From positions 94,527-158,526 of the forward strand of contig JALHMM010000003.1 of assembly GCA_022844045.1 (NCBI GenBank): 64,000 nt of DNA. The letters run 5' to 3'. Origin of the DNA: Reyranellaceae bacterium (GTDB taxonomy: Bacteria > Pseudomonadota > Alphaproteobacteria > Reyranellales > Reyranellaceae). The position numbers were made by a program, and so were the translations under genes. How positions within the stretch are numbered: the first letter of the stretch is position 1; every line of letters begins with the position of its first letter. Shown here one piece after another: positions 12,180 through 22,523 of the stretch. The notes beneath the pieces were generated by a model. It was not told the DNA's origin, made no database searches, and saw nothing but the letters and a program-made list of their open reading frames with translations.

Positions 12180-12279
12180 GATGCCGTGATCCCTCCCGAT
12201 CCTTTGGAAGGATCGCTACTCCCGGCGATAGCGTCTGGCAAGTGACGGCCGGAATGACAGCGATGCACCAATAGCCCAT

Positions 12280-12303
12280 ACCTTCCGCCGGAGGGCGAAG
12301 GGA
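12280..12303. repeat. Short diverged copy of the outer palindrome of the repeat family
   Basis: accttccgccggagggcgaaggga. Confidence 0.5.
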
Positions 12304-12309
12304 GTGATG

Positions 12310-13830
12310 TCAGGCAGGAACCGCGCCCGGTCTGCCCGCCGCCACCGCGAAGCTGGCCAGGCGGCGCTTGCCGGTCTGGGGGTCGGCGGCGACGTCGACC
12401 GCTTCGAAATGCGCGTGGCAGGACGAGGGCATGACGTCGATCACGACGTAGCCGCGCTTGTCGCCGCGCAGGTACTTGAGGTGCGGATTGTGCGCCGCAA
12501 GCGTACGCACGCGTTCAGAGCTGGGCCCCTGTGAGGTGATCGAGGTGCCGACGAACTCCGTGGCGATCACCGGGCCGCTGCCCGCGCGGAGGTCGGCGAC
12601 GGCGTACATATGGACGTCGCCGCCCAGCACGACGTGGTTGGCGCCACGCCGTGCCGCCATGGCGTCGAGCAGCCGTTGGCGACCAACAGGATAGCCGTCC
12701 CATCCGTCCATCCAGTAGACGGGCTCGGTGGCGCCCGCTGCGGCGCGGTCGACCTCTGCCATCAAGGTCTGCTGCGCGATCACCGTCCAGCGCCCACGGG
12801 CGCGCGCCAGCCCGTCGCGCAGCCAGGCTTCCTGCTCGGCGCCCAGCATGGTGCGTTTCGGATCCAGGCGTTCGGCGCAATCGGTAAACAACGCGCGACC
12901 GCCCTTGCCCTCGGCGCAGGCGTGATGCGAGCGGTACTGGCGGTCATCGAGCAGGAACAGATCGACGAGATCGCCGAAGCGCCAGGAATCGTAGATGCGC
13001 ATCGCTGGCCCGCTGGGCGCCATCGAGGGTGGCACCGGCATGTGCTCGTACCAGGCGCGATAGGCGGCGGCGCGACGGCGCAGGAAGAAATCGCGATCCT
13101 GGGTCAGCGGCGAGCGGTCGTTGGTGTAGTCGTTGTCGACCTCGTGGTCGTCCCAGGCCACGACCCAGGGGCAGGCGGCGTGCGCCGCCTGCAGGTCGGG
13201 ATCGCTTTTGTACAGCGCGTAGCGATCGCGATATTCCTGAAGCGTCGTCGGATTGGCCGTGCCGTGCTTGCGCACATGCCGCTGGCCCCACGACATCTCG
13301 TAGATGTAGTCGCCGACATGCGCCACGAGGTCGAGCGGCTCGTTCGCCATGTGGCGATAGGCGCTGAACCAGCCCTGCTCGTACTGCGCGCAGGACGCGA
13401 CGCCCAGGCGCAGCCGTTCGGGCTTCGCCGTGTCGGCAGGCGCCGTACGTGTGCGGCCAACGGGGCTGGTCTGGCCGCCGCTATGAAAGCGGTACCAGTA
13501 GGGCCGCGCCGGCCGCAGCCCACCGGCCTCGACATGGACGGAATGGGCCTCGGCGGCTGTCGCACGGAAGCTGCCGCGCGCGGCGATGCGCGAGAAGCGC
13601 TCGTCCTCGGCGATCTCCCACGTGACATCGACCGGTGCCTCGCCCATGCCGCCGCCTGCCAGCCGCGTCCACAGCACGACGCGGTCGGGACGCGGACAGC
13701 CGGACGCGACGCCGAGCGTGAAGGGGGTGGCCGAGGTGTGTGACTGAGCACGCACGATGGCGGGCGCCGCCAGCGCCACGCCACCGCCGATCAGGACGAC
13801 GCGTCGCGGAAGCTGTCGAACGAGGCCCAT
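12310..13830 (-). CDS. Alkaline phosphatase D (PhoD) family protein, probable Tat signal
   Basis: 506 aa; RRVVLIGGGVALAAPAIVRAQ twin-arginine leader, ASGCPRPDRVVLWTRL, WDDHEVDNDY, VVLGGDVH metallophosphatase motifs. Confidence 0.92.
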   Translation of the reverse strand: MGLVRQLPRRVVLIGGGVALAAPAIVRAQSHTSATPFTLGVASGCPRPDRVVLWTRLAGGGMGEAPVDVTWEIAEDERFSRIAARGSFRATAAEAHSVHVEAGGLRPARPYWYRFHSGGQTSPVGRTRTAPADTAKPERLRLGVASCAQYEQGWFSAYRHMANEPLDLVAHVGDYIYEMSWGQRHVRKHGTANPTTLQEYRDRYALYKSDPDLQAAHAACPWVVAWDDHEVDNDYTNDRSPLTQDRDFFLRRRAAAYRAWYEHMPVPPSMAPSGPAMRIYDSWRFGDLVDLFLLDDRQYRSHHACAEGKGGRALFTDCAERLDPKRTMLGAEQEAWLRDGLARARGRWTVIAQQTLMAEVDRAAAGATEPVYWMDGWDGYPVGRQRLLDAMAARRGANHVVLGGDVHMYAVADLRAGSGPVIATEFVGTSITSQGPSSERVRTLAAHNPHLKYLRGDKRGYVVIDVMPSSCHAHFEAVDVAADPQTGKRRLASFAVAAGRPGAVPA

Positions 13831-13849
13831 GGCCGCCGACGGCGCGGCC

Positions 13850-15046
13850 TTACGTCTTCAGCCGCGCGCGCGTGCTGGTGACCAGGCGGTCGAGAATGCC
13901 GTCGAGGATCGGCATCGAGGTCGCGAAGTTGAAGCGTACGAATTGCGCGCCGGCCGGATCGAAGGTCTCTCCGGCGCTGAAGGCGATCTTCGCCTTGTCG
14001 TGGAAGAAGTCGAAAGCCGGCGCATTGAGCCCCAGCGCCGTGCAGTCGAGCCACGCCAGGAACGTGCCGTCGGGGGCGTGAACCTTGATCTGCGGCACTT
14101 CCGACTTGATGGTGCGCACCATGTGGTCCCGCACCCGGTGCAAGTGCGCCACCACCGAGTCGAGCCAAGGCTGGCCTTCCCGCCACGCCGCGATCGTGGC
14201 GTCGACGCCGATGGCGTTGGGATCACCCATCAGGCGCGCGGGAATGCGGCCGAGAAAGCGGTCGCGCAGCTGCGGCGTGCCGAAATGGAGGATGGCGCTG
14301 CGCAGGCCCGGGATGTTGAAGCTCTTGGTCGCCGAGGTGATGGTGATGGTGCGCGCCGCGTACTCAGGCCCGAGCGCCGCGAACGGAATATGCGTGTGGC
14401 CGGGATAGACGATATCCTGGTGGATCTCGTCGGAGATCACGATCATGTCGCGTTCGATGGCGAACTTGCCGAAGGCCAGCAGCTCCTCGCGCGTGAAGAC
14501 GCGGCCGGTCGGATTCTGCGGATTGCACAGCACGAAGATGCGTGTGCGGCTGTCGACCTGCTTCTCGATCTCCTGAAGCCGGCAGACATAGCTGCTGCCG
14601 GTATCGCGCATCTGCAACGGGATCATGCGGCGGCCGGTGACGCGTAGCACCTCCTGGAAGGGCGGATAGCTCGGCATCTGCAGCACGACGCCATCGCCCG
14701 GCTCGCTGAAGGCCAGCACCGGCGCGTAGGTGCCCTGCACGAGGTCGGCCAGTGGCAGGGCCAGCTCGGGGTCGGTCTTCCAGCCGAAGCGGCTCTCCAT
14801 GCGCTCGGCGAAGGCGGCGCAGAGAGCGCTGCCGGCCTTGGCGCCGTTGCGCATGGGATAACCGTAGTCGGTCTTGTCGACGATGCGCCGCACGGCGGCC
14901 TGGATCGGCTCGGCGACGCGGAAATCCATCTCGGCGACGAAGGCCGGCAGCACGTCCGCGCCGTACTTGCTCCACTTGGAATTGGTTTGCGCCCTGAGTG
15001 TCGTTTCAGGGAGATCGAATGTGTTGCCTTGTGTCATCGCCGCCAT
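13850..15046 (-). CDS. MalY/PatB family PLP-dependent aminotransferase (C-S lyase type)
   Basis: Start trimmed to MAAMTQGNTFDLP; FVAEMDF, LCNPQNPTGRVFT, SDEIHQDIVYPGHTH, SATKSFNIPGLR. Confidence 0.9.
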   Translation of the reverse strand: MAAMTQGNTFDLPETTLRAQTNSKWSKYGADVLPAFVAEMDFRVAEPIQAAVRRIVDKTDYGYPMRNGAKAGSALCAAFAERMESRFGWKTDPELALPLADLVQGTYAPVLAFSEPGDGVVLQMPSYPPFQEVLRVTGRRMIPLQMRDTGSSYVCRLQEIEKQVDSRTRIFVLCNPQNPTGRVFTREELLAFGKFAIERDMIVISDEIHQDIVYPGHTHIPFAALGPEYAARTITITSATKSFNIPGLRSAILHFGTPQLRDRFLGRIPARLMGDPNAIGVDATIAAWREGQPWLDSVVAHLHRVRDHMVRTIKSEVPQIKVHAPDGTFLAWLDCTALGLNAPAFDFFHDKAKIAFSAGETFDPAGAQFVRFNFATSMPILDGILDRLVTSTRARLKT

Positions 15047-15175
15047 GTCGCGGGCCTTCCTCGCCTCGGTTCGTCTGGCCGCGACGGTAGAGGCTCGCCG
15101 CGCCGGGCGCCAGCGCGAGATGGATTGACTCATGCCGGCCTGCATGTCTGTCTGCGGCAAAATCGAGGAAACGCC

Positions 15176-16384
15176 ATGCCGATCGCCAGTATCGATGTCA
15201 GCGACCCCGGCCTCTACGAGAACGACACGTGGCGGCCACTGTTCGAGCGCCTGCGCCGCGAGGACCCGGTGCATCGCTGCACCGACAGCCCATACGGCCC
15301 CTATTGGTCGGTGACCCGCTACGCCGACATCATGGATGTCGAGATCAACCACGCGGTCTACTCGTCGGCGCAGGAATTGGGCGGCATCCAGATCGCCGAG
15401 GTCGGCCGCCCCGGCGAGTTCGCCAGCTTCATCCGCATGGATCCGCCCGATCACACCGTACGGCGGCGCACCGTGGCGCCGATCGTCGCGCCGAGCAACA
15501 TCGCCAACATGGAAGCGACCATCCGGCGGCGCACGATCGATACGCTCGACGCGCTGCCACGCGGCGAAGTGTTCGACTGGGTCGACCGCGTCTCCATCGA
15601 GCTCACCACGATGATGCTGGCGACGCTGTTCGACTTCCCCTGGGAGGACCGGCGCAAGCTCACCTTCTGGTCCGACGTCGCCATCGCCAACGTCAACTCG
15701 CCCGACGCGCCGGTGCGGTCCGAGGACGAGCGTTTCGCCGAGCTGGGCCGCATGGCGCAGTATTTCTCGACGCTATGGAACGAGCGCATCAACGCCCCGC
15801 CGCGCTTCGACCTGATTTCGATGCTGGCGCACAGCGAGGCGACGCGAAATATGGCGCCGCGCGAGTTCGTCGGCACGCTGTCGCTGCTGATCGTCGGCGG
15901 CAACGACACGACGCGCAACAGCATGACCGGCGGGTTGCTGGCGCTGGCGGCCAATCCCGGCGAATGGGCCAAGCTGCGCGCCAACCCATCCTTGGTGCCC
16001 AGCCTGGTGTCGGAGACCATCCGCTACCAGACACCGGTGATCCACATGCGCCGAACCGCGCGCGAGGACACCGAGCTCGGCGGCAAGACCATCCGCAGGG
16101 GCGACAAGATCGTGATGTGGTACGTCTCAGGCAATCGCGACGAGAGCGCCATCGAGCGCGCCGACGAGTTCATCGTCGATCGCGCCAAGCCACGCCAGCA
16201 TCTCGCCTATGGCGCCGGCGTGCATCGCTGCGTCGGCGATCGCCTGGCCGATCTGCAGCTGCGCATTCTCTGGGAGGAGATCCTCAAGCGCGACCTCGAC
16301 ATCGAGGTCGCCGGTCCACCCAAGCGTCTCTATTCCAACTTCATCCGCGGCTACCGTTCCCTGCCCGTCCGGATCCTGAACTGA
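15176..16384 (+). CDS. Cytochrome P450
   Basis: Start MPIASIDVSDPGLYEND; I-helix GGNDTTRN, ExxR (ETIR), heme-binding LAYGAGVHRCVGDRLA. Confidence 0.93.
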   Translation: MPIASIDVSDPGLYENDTWRPLFERLRREDPVHRCTDSPYGPYWSVTRYADIMDVEINHAVYSSAQELGGIQIAEVGRPGEFASFIRMDPPDHTVRRRTVAPIVAPSNIANMEATIRRRTIDTLDALPRGEVFDWVDRVSIELTTMMLATLFDFPWEDRRKLTFWSDVAIANVNSPDAPVRSEDERFAELGRMAQYFSTLWNERINAPPRFDLISMLAHSEATRNMAPREFVGTLSLLIVGGNDTTRNSMTGGLLALAANPGEWAKLRANPSLVPSLVSETIRYQTPVIHMRRTAREDTELGGKTIRRGDKIVMWYVSGNRDESAIERADEFIVDRAKPRQHLAYGAGVHRCVGDRLADLQLRILWEEILKRDLDIEVAGPPKRLYSNFIRGYRSLPVRILN

Positions 16385-17245
16385 TCAGCCCGGCCAAGCC
16401 TGCAGCACGTCGTGCTTGGCCTTGCGCTGCTCGGCGCGCGACTTCTTGAAGTCGTGGCCGTAAGGCGCGGTGTCGAACGAGCCGTAGGTCGGGTTGGCGA
16501 TCATGATCCATTCGCGCCCGAAGCGCTCGGCATTGGCCTGGAAGGCGGCCAGCCGCTGCGCCTCGCTGCCGCGATAGGCGTCGTCGAAGTCGCCGAAATT
16601 GTCGCCGAGATTGAGCAGCACGCGATAGTCCTTGGTCACCACGGCGCGGCGCGTGCTCTTGGCGCCGCCCCAGTCCGGTCGCTCCCGTTGGGTCATGAAG
16701 ACGTCGACATTGCCGCCCATCGGGAAGCCGAGCTTCTCCATGTTCTGCCGGGTCGCGTCCTTGTCCTTGGCGTCGCGGTTGGTGATGTAGAAGATCTTGG
16801 CGCCCTTGGAATCGGCGTACTTGCAGAACTCCAGCGCGCCGGGGATGGCGGTCGAGGTCCGGGTCGCGCAGAACTTGCTCCAGGTCTCGAGGCTGAAGGT
16901 CTTGTCGTTCTTCATCATCCAGACCTGGTAGAGCGAATTGTCGAGCAAGGTCTCGTCGACATCGGCGATCACCGCCGGCGGCAGGTTCTGGAAATCGCCC
17001 TTCTGCTCGTTGGGCGCGCCGGTCCAGCTCTTGTTGGCCAGCGCCTCGTCGAAGCGCATGCGCGCGAGCGTGAAGGCGGTCAGGCAATTGGCCTTGTACT
17101 CGACCGAGCGCTGCATCCAGAGCGTGGCGATCAGCAGGTCGTTGGGCGCCGGCCCGTCCTGGGCGCGCGCCGGCATCGGCACGGTACCGGCCAGCGCCAG
17201 ACCGGCCATGGCGGTGAGCATCCTGCCCCGGGTGATCGCGGTCAT
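16385..17245 (-). CDS. HAD family (IIIB) acid phosphatase / 5'-nucleotidase, e(P4)-like
   Basis: 286 aa; signal peptide; AVIADVDETLLDNSLYQ catalytic motif; overlaps add by 4 bp. Confidence 0.85.
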   Translation of the reverse strand: MTAITRGRMLTAMAGLALAGTVPMPARAQDGPAPNDLLIATLWMQRSVEYKANCLTAFTLARMRFDEALANKSWTGAPNEQKGDFQNLPPAVIADVDETLLDNSLYQVWMMKNDKTFSLETWSKFCATRTSTAIPGALEFCKYADSKGAKIFYITNRDAKDKDATRQNMEKLGFPMGGNVDVFMTQRERPDWGGAKSTRRAVVTKDYRVLLNLGDNFGDFDDAYRGSEAQRLAAFQANAERFGREWIMIANPTYGSFDTAPYGHDFKKSRAEQRKAKHDVLQAWPG

Positions 17246-18243
17246 GTCGGTTCCCCTTTCTCGATGCGCGCCAGCAACGCGCGCCTGGTGTCACTGTCGA
17301 CGAACGCCGATTCGATGGCGGTGCGAGTAATCGCCAGCAACTCGGATGCCGATAATCCCATGCGCGACGAGGCCATCGCGTACTCTTTGCCGATCGACGT
17401 CGCGAAGAACGCCGGATCGTCCGAGTTCAGCGTGACTCGACAGCCCGCCTCGAGCAACCGGCGAAGCGGGTGGCTCACGGCATCGGGATAGAGGCCCAGC
17501 GCCAGGTTGCTGCCCGGGCAGACCTCCAGGACGATGCCGCGTCGAGCCAGCTCGGCGACCAGCGCCGGATCCTCGATCGCGCGCACGCCGTGGCCGATGC
17601 GGCGGACGGGCAAAGCGGCGATCGCGTCGCGCACACTGTGCGCGCCCGCCACCTCGCCGGCATGCACGGTGCAGGCCAGGCCGGCTCTGTCGGCGACGCG
17701 GAAGGCCGGTGCGAAGTCGGCCGGCGCGTGCTGCAATTCGTCGCCTGCCATGCCGAAGCCGACGATGTAGGGATGCGCCTCGGCCACCACCAGCCGGGCG
17801 ACTTCGAGCGCGCGGTCGGGACCGAGATGACGAATGCAGCACGGGATCAGCCGCGAGACGATGCCAAACTCGGCCTCGGCGCGGTCGATGGCCGCCGTCA
17901 GGCCTGCGAGCTGCGCGGCGAAGCCCAGGCCGATGGCGATCGCGTGATCGGGCGAGACGAACATCTCGACATAGATCGCGCCCTCGGCGGCGCAGCCCGC
18001 GAGGTAGCCGTACATCAGCTCGCCGTAGTCCTCGGCCGTGCGCATCGCATCCGCAGCGGCGTCATAGGCCACGAGGAATTCGTTGAAGTCACGCCAAGCG
18101 TAGCCGCCGCCCTGCCCACTGAACAGGCCGGCGGGCAAGGTCACGCCGTTGCGCTGGGCGATGGCGCGGGTCAGCGCCGGCGCCATCGCGCCCTCGATGT
18201 GGCAGTGCAGCTCGGCCTTGGGCAGCGCGGCGATCGTCGTCAC
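17242..18243 (-). CDS. add: Adenosine deaminase
   Basis: 333 aa; PKAELHCHIEGA, CTVHAGE, RIGHGVRA, LNSDDPAFF. Confidence 0.92.
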   Translation of the reverse strand: MTTIAALPKAELHCHIEGAMAPALTRAIAQRNGVTLPAGLFSGQGGGYAWRDFNEFLVAYDAAADAMRTAEDYGELMYGYLAGCAAEGAIYVEMFVSPDHAIAIGLGFAAQLAGLTAAIDRAEAEFGIVSRLIPCCIRHLGPDRALEVARLVVAEAHPYIVGFGMAGDELQHAPADFAPAFRVADRAGLACTVHAGEVAGAHSVRDAIAALPVRRIGHGVRAIEDPALVAELARRGIVLEVCPGSNLALGLYPDAVSHPLRRLLEAGCRVTLNSDDPAFFATSIGKEYAMASSRMGLSASELLAITRTAIESAFVDSDTRRALLARIEKGEPT

Positions 18244-19031
18244 GTGAAGCCTCGCAATGGCAGACTCGGGCGCTGCAGCCAGTTGTCATCCGTGTAGCGC
18301 GCGTCCGCGTCAATGATGTGCAGCGAGTAGGCGTGCCGCGGATGCGGTGAGCGGTTGGCGGCGCTGGCGTGGGGCAACAGACCGTCCAGCACGATCAGCG
18401 TACCGCGACGCGCCTCCAGTGCCACCGGCTCGATGTCAGGCCACGGCGTGTCGTCGAGCGCGCGCATCGCGCCATCGCGCGTGAAGCAGCGGCGCAACGG
18501 CCCACGATGGGCGCCCGGCAGCGCGACGAGGCAGCCATTATCCGTGGTGGCGTCGTCGAGCGCGATCCACAGGCCGACGACGCTGATCGGGTCGGTGTGC
18601 AGGAAGGTCGCGTCCTGGTGCCAGTCGACCTCGCCGCCGACCAAGGGCTGCTTGAACAGATACATCGATTGCAGCAGCAGCGGGCGCGCGACGTCCAGCG
18701 CCTCGACCAGCGCCTTCATGCGCGGCGCGCGAGAGACGCGGTCGAAGACGGGATCGAGATCGTGCAACGCGTGGCCGATCTTGTTCAGCGTGCGCGCATC
18801 GTCCTCGAAGAAGAAGCGGATCGCCTGGCCCGATTCCCGGAAGTACGCGTCGCGCGCATGCGCCTGATCGGCGGTCGAGAACACCGTGCGCACCGGGCCG
18901 GGATCAAATCCCTGGACAAGCTCGGTAGCGCGCGCCTTGAGCGCGTCGCATTCCGCCTCAGGCACGAAGTCCTCAAGCATCAGAAAGCCGTCGCGGGCAT
19001 AGGCCGCGCGTTGGCTGGCGCTCAGCATCAC
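18240..19031 (-). CDS. Phytanoyl-CoA dioxygenase (PhyH) family protein
   Basis: 263 aa; DGFLMLEDFV, WHQDATFLHTDP (HxD), PHASAANRSPHPRHAYSLHI; overlaps both neighbouring genes by 4 bp. Confidence 0.87.
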   Translation of the reverse strand: MMLSASQRAAYARDGFLMLEDFVPEAECDALKARATELVQGFDPGPVRTVFSTADQAHARDAYFRESGQAIRFFFEDDARTLNKIGHALHDLDPVFDRVSRAPRMKALVEALDVARPLLLQSMYLFKQPLVGGEVDWHQDATFLHTDPISVVGLWIALDDATTDNGCLVALPGAHRGPLRRCFTRDGAMRALDDTPWPDIEPVALEARRGTLIVLDGLLPHASAANRSPHPRHAYSLHIIDADARYTDDNWLQRPSLPLRGFT

Positions 19032-20353
19032 GCACCGATGCGCGCGCGGATCACCGGCTGAGCCGGCGGCGCGGCATCCTCGATGCGGATGGCCTGACGC
19101 AGGATGGCGGCGGCGGCATCGGCTGCGGTCTCACTCGCGGCGTGGACCATTGCCAGCGCGTCGCCGGCTTTCACTGCGCTTCCCACCGGCGCAACGTTGG
19201 TCAGACCGACGGCCGGATCGATCGAGTCGGTCGGCTTTGTGCGACCGCCGCCGAGCGCAACGACGGCGATGCCGACTTGGCGCGCGTTCATGCCGGCGAC
19301 GAAGCCGGACCGCCCTGCCGCGCAGGCACGTACGACCGGCGCAACCGGCAGGTAGCGACTGGCCTGTTCGAGAAAATCGCGCGGGCCGCCCAGCTCGGCG
19401 ACCATGCGCGCGAAACGTTCCGCCGCACGGCCATCGGCCAGCGCCGCCTCGGCACGGGTGCGTCCCTCGGCGCGCGTCGGTACAAGCTTGCCGAGCACCA
19501 GCATCTCCTGGGCTAGCGCCATCACCACCTCGTGCAGGCGCGGTTCACGGCTCGCGCCGTCGCGCAGATAGGCGACGGTCTCGGCGACCTCGAGCGCGTT
19601 GCCGACGTCACGGCCCAGCACGCTGTCCATATCGGTGATCAGTGCCACGGTCGGCAGGCCGGCGCCATTGGCGACGCTCACCAGACTCTCGGCGAGATCG
19701 CGCGCCATCTCGAGGCTATCGGCGAAAGCGCCGGAACCGGTCTTCACGTCCATCACCAGGCCGCTCAGTCCCGCCGCGAGCTTCTTCGACAGGATCGAGC
19801 TCACGATCAGCGGGATCGATTCGACGCTGCCTGTGGTATCGCGAATGGCGTAGAGCCGGCGATCGGCCGGCGCCAGATCATCGGTCTGGCCGATGATGGC
19901 GCAGCCGGCCTCGCGCACGACACGGCGGAAGCTGGCGATGTCGGGCTGGACGTTGTAGCCGGGGATGGAGGCCAGCTTGTCGAGCGTGCCGCCGGTATGG
20001 CCCAGCCCGCGGCCGGAGATCATCGGCACGTAAGCGCCGCAGGCCGCGACGATCGGCGCCAGCATCAGGCTGACCTTGTCACCCACGCCGCCGCTGCTGT
20101 GCTTGTCGATCACCGGACCGGGCAGATCGAGGTCGCGCCAGTCCAGGCGGATGCCCGAGTTGGCCATGCCCAAGGTGAGCGCGACGCGCTCCTCGGTGGA
20201 CATGCCGCGCCAGAACACCGTCATGGCGAAGGCCGCGACCTGTCCCTCGGTCAGCCCGCCGTCGCTGATGCCCTTGACGACGAAGGCGATCTCGTCAGCC
20301 GACAGCGCGTGGCCGTCGCGTTTGCGGCGGATGATTTCCTGCGGGATCAGCAT
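19028..20353 (-). CDS. deoA: Thymidine phosphorylase
   Basis: 441 aa; DKHSSGGVGDKVSLMLAPIVAACGAYVPMISGRGLGHTGGTLDKL. Confidence 0.95.
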   Translation of the reverse strand: MLIPQEIIRRKRDGHALSADEIAFVVKGISDGGLTEGQVAAFAMTVFWRGMSTEERVALTLGMANSGIRLDWRDLDLPGPVIDKHSSGGVGDKVSLMLAPIVAACGAYVPMISGRGLGHTGGTLDKLASIPGYNVQPDIASFRRVVREAGCAIIGQTDDLAPADRRLYAIRDTTGSVESIPLIVSSILSKKLAAGLSGLVMDVKTGSGAFADSLEMARDLAESLVSVANGAGLPTVALITDMDSVLGRDVGNALEVAETVAYLRDGASREPRLHEVVMALAQEMLVLGKLVPTRAEGRTRAEAALADGRAAERFARMVAELGGPRDFLEQASRYLPVAPVVRACAAGRSGFVAGMNARQVGIAVVALGGGRTKPTDSIDPAVGLTNVAPVGSAVKAGDALAMVHAASETAADAAAAILRQAIRIEDAAPPAQPVIRARIGA

Positions 20354-21156
20354 AGCCCGGCGATGAAGTCGCGCAGCAGCCGGCTCACCGCCTGGCCACC
20401 GCTTTTCGCCGCCGCGATGGTCTGCGCGTGGCTCAAGGTCTCAGCGCTCAGGCCCGCCGCCATGTTGGTGATCAGCGACAAGGCGGCAACCTTCATGCCG
20501 GCATGACGCGCCAGCACGACCTCGGGCACCGTCGACATGCCGACGGCGTCGGCGCCCAGGCGCCCGGCGACGCGAATCTCCGCTGGCGTCTCGAAGCTCG
20601 GGCCGGCGAACCAGATGTACACGCCCTCGTGCAAGGTGATCCCCGCCGCACGCGCCACCGTGTGCAGGCGCGCGCGCAGCATGGGATCGTAGGCCTCGCT
20701 CATGTCGACGAAGCGGCTGTCGCCAGGCTCGCCGAACAGCGGCGAGACGCCGGCGAAGTTGATGTGGTCGGTGATCGCCATCACCGCGCCCGGCGCCATC
20801 GCCGGGCGCAGGCTGCCGGCAGAATTGGTGAGCACCAACGTCCGGCAGCCCAGCCGCGCCAGGGTGCGGATCGCGACCTTCATGCCGTCTGCGCGGCCAT
20901 GCTCGTAGTAGTGCTCGCGGCCCTGCAGCACGGCCACGCCGGTGACGCCGATAGTGCCCAGCGCGAGCTTGCCGGCATGGCCGGTGACTCCCGATGCCGG
21001 GAATCCCGGCAGCGACGCGTAGTCGATGATGCGCGGCGAGGCGATCGCATCGGCGACCTCGGACAGGCCGGACCCCAGCACGACGCCGACTTGCGGCGCG
21101 AAGCCCGGCGCCTGCCGGCCGATCTCGGCCAGGCAAAGATCGATCTCGCCGCTCAT
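20347..21156 (-). CDS. Purine-nucleoside phosphorylase
   Basis: Start MSGEIDLCLAEIGRQ; VVLGSGLSEVADAI, GREHYYEHG, TNSAGSL, AGPSFETPAEIR. Confidence 0.93.
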   Translation of the reverse strand: MSGEIDLCLAEIGRQAPGFAPQVGVVLGSGLSEVADAIASPRIIDYASLPGFPASGVTGHAGKLALGTIGVTGVAVLQGREHYYEHGRADGMKVAIRTLARLGCRTLVLTNSAGSLRPAMAPGAVMAITDHINFAGVSPLFGEPGDSRFVDMSEAYDPMLRARLHTVARAAGITLHEGVYIWFAGPSFETPAEIRVAGRLGADAVGMSTVPEVVLARHAGMKVAALSLITNMAAGLSAETLSHAQTIAAAKSGGQAVSRLLRDFIAGLC

Positions 21157-21548
21157 AGATTGTGTGGCCCGAAGGAAAGCGGCAGCAGCTCGCCCAGGGT
21201 CAGCGTGCGGCGCCAGCCCTCTGGGCCGCAGACATGGATCGGCAGAGCCTCGCCGGCGAACTCTCGCAGCTTCTGGCGGCAGCCACCGCAGGGCGTGCAC
21301 AGCGCCTCGCCGCCAGCGATCACCACGACCTCGGCGATGCGGCGCCGGCCGGCGCCGACCATGGCGGCGATCGCCGATGCTTCGGCACACCAGCCCTGCG
21401 GATAGGCCGCGTTCTCGACATTGCAGCCGCCATAGACCGTGCCGTCCTCGGCGCGCAGCGCGGCGCCGACATGGAATTTCGAGTACGGCGCGTGCGCGCG
21501 ACCCATCATCGTGCGCGCCAGCGACAGCAGATCGTCGGGAGCGGCCAT
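21153..21548 (-). CDS. cdd: Cytidine deaminase
   Basis: 131 aa; CAEASAIAAM and PCGGCRQKL zinc-binding motifs. Confidence 0.94.
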   Translation of the reverse strand: MAAPDDLLSLARTMMGRAHAPYSKFHVGAALRAEDGTVYGGCNVENAAYPQGWCAEASAIAAMVGAGRRRIAEVVVIAGGEALCTPCGGCRQKLREFAGEALPIHVCGPEGWRRTLTLGELLPLSFGPHNL

Positions 21549-22523
21549 TCAGTGCTCCTTCTCATAGGGCACGCCGATCGCCTTCGGCGCGCCGGCCCGA
21601 CCGATGAATCCCGCCAGCAGCAGGATGGTCAGCAGGTACGGCAGCGCTTGGATCAGCTGCACCGGCACCTCGCCGACACCCGGCAGCCGCACGCCCTGCA
21701 GGCGAATCGCCACGGCGTCGAGCAGGCCGAACATGAGGCAGGCGCCGAAGGCCGGCAATGGCCGCCACTTGCCGAAGATGATCGCCGCCAGCGCGATGAA
21801 GCCCTGGCCCGCCGTCATGTCGCGGCTGAAGCCGGCGTTCTGCGCGATCGCCAGATAGGCGCCGGCGATGCCCGCGAACAGGCCGCACAGCAGCACGGCG
21901 CGATAGCGCAGCCACGCCACCGAGATTCCGGCGGAATCGACCGCGAGCGGCATCTCGCCGACGGCGCGCAGCCGCAGCCCGAAGCGGGTCCTGCTGACGA
22001 TCCACCACGTGAGCGGCACCGACAGCAGCGCGATATAGACCAGGCCGTTCTGGCCGCTGATCAGGCTGCGATAGAGCGGCCCGAGGATCGGCACACCCGC
22101 CAGCGACTCCGCGCCGGGCAGGGTGAGCGGCATCAGCCGCGCCTCCGGCGCCAGCGACGGCGTCTGGCCACCGCGCGCGAAGAAGGCGGAGCCAAGCACG
22201 ACGGTGAGACCCGCGGCGATGATGTTGATCGCCACGCCGCTCACCACCTGGTTGCCGCGCCAGGTGATGCAGGCGAAGCCGTGCAGCAGCGCCATGGCGC
22301 CGCTGGCTAGGATCGCGGCGATGACGGCGAGCCAGGCCGAGCTGGTCACGGCGGCGACGGTGCCGGCGGCGAAGGCGGCCATCAGCATCTTGCCCTCGAG
22401 GCCGACATCGATGATGCCGCTGCGCTCTGAGAACAGCCCGCCCATGGCGCAGAGGATCAGCGGCGTCGCCACGCGCAAGGTCGCGGCCAAGGTCAGCACG
22501 ATGAGGTCGAAGCCCTCGCTCAT
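21549..22523 (-). CDS. Nucleoside ABC transporter permease
   Basis: Start MSEGFDLIVLTLAATLRVATPLILCAMGGLFSERSGIIDVGLEG. Confidence 0.9.
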   Translation of the reverse strand: MSEGFDLIVLTLAATLRVATPLILCAMGGLFSERSGIIDVGLEGKMLMAAFAAGTVAAVTSSAWLAVIAAILASGAMALLHGFACITWRGNQVVSGVAINIIAAGLTVVLGSAFFARGGQTPSLAPEARLMPLTLPGAESLAGVPILGPLYRSLISGQNGLVYIALLSVPLTWWIVSRTRFGLRLRAVGEMPLAVDSAGISVAWLRYRAVLLCGLFAGIAGAYLAIAQNAGFSRDMTAGQGFIALAAIIFGKWRPLPAFGACLMFGLLDAVAIRLQGVRLPGVGEVPVQLIQALPYLLTILLLAGFIGRAGAPKAIGVPYEKEH

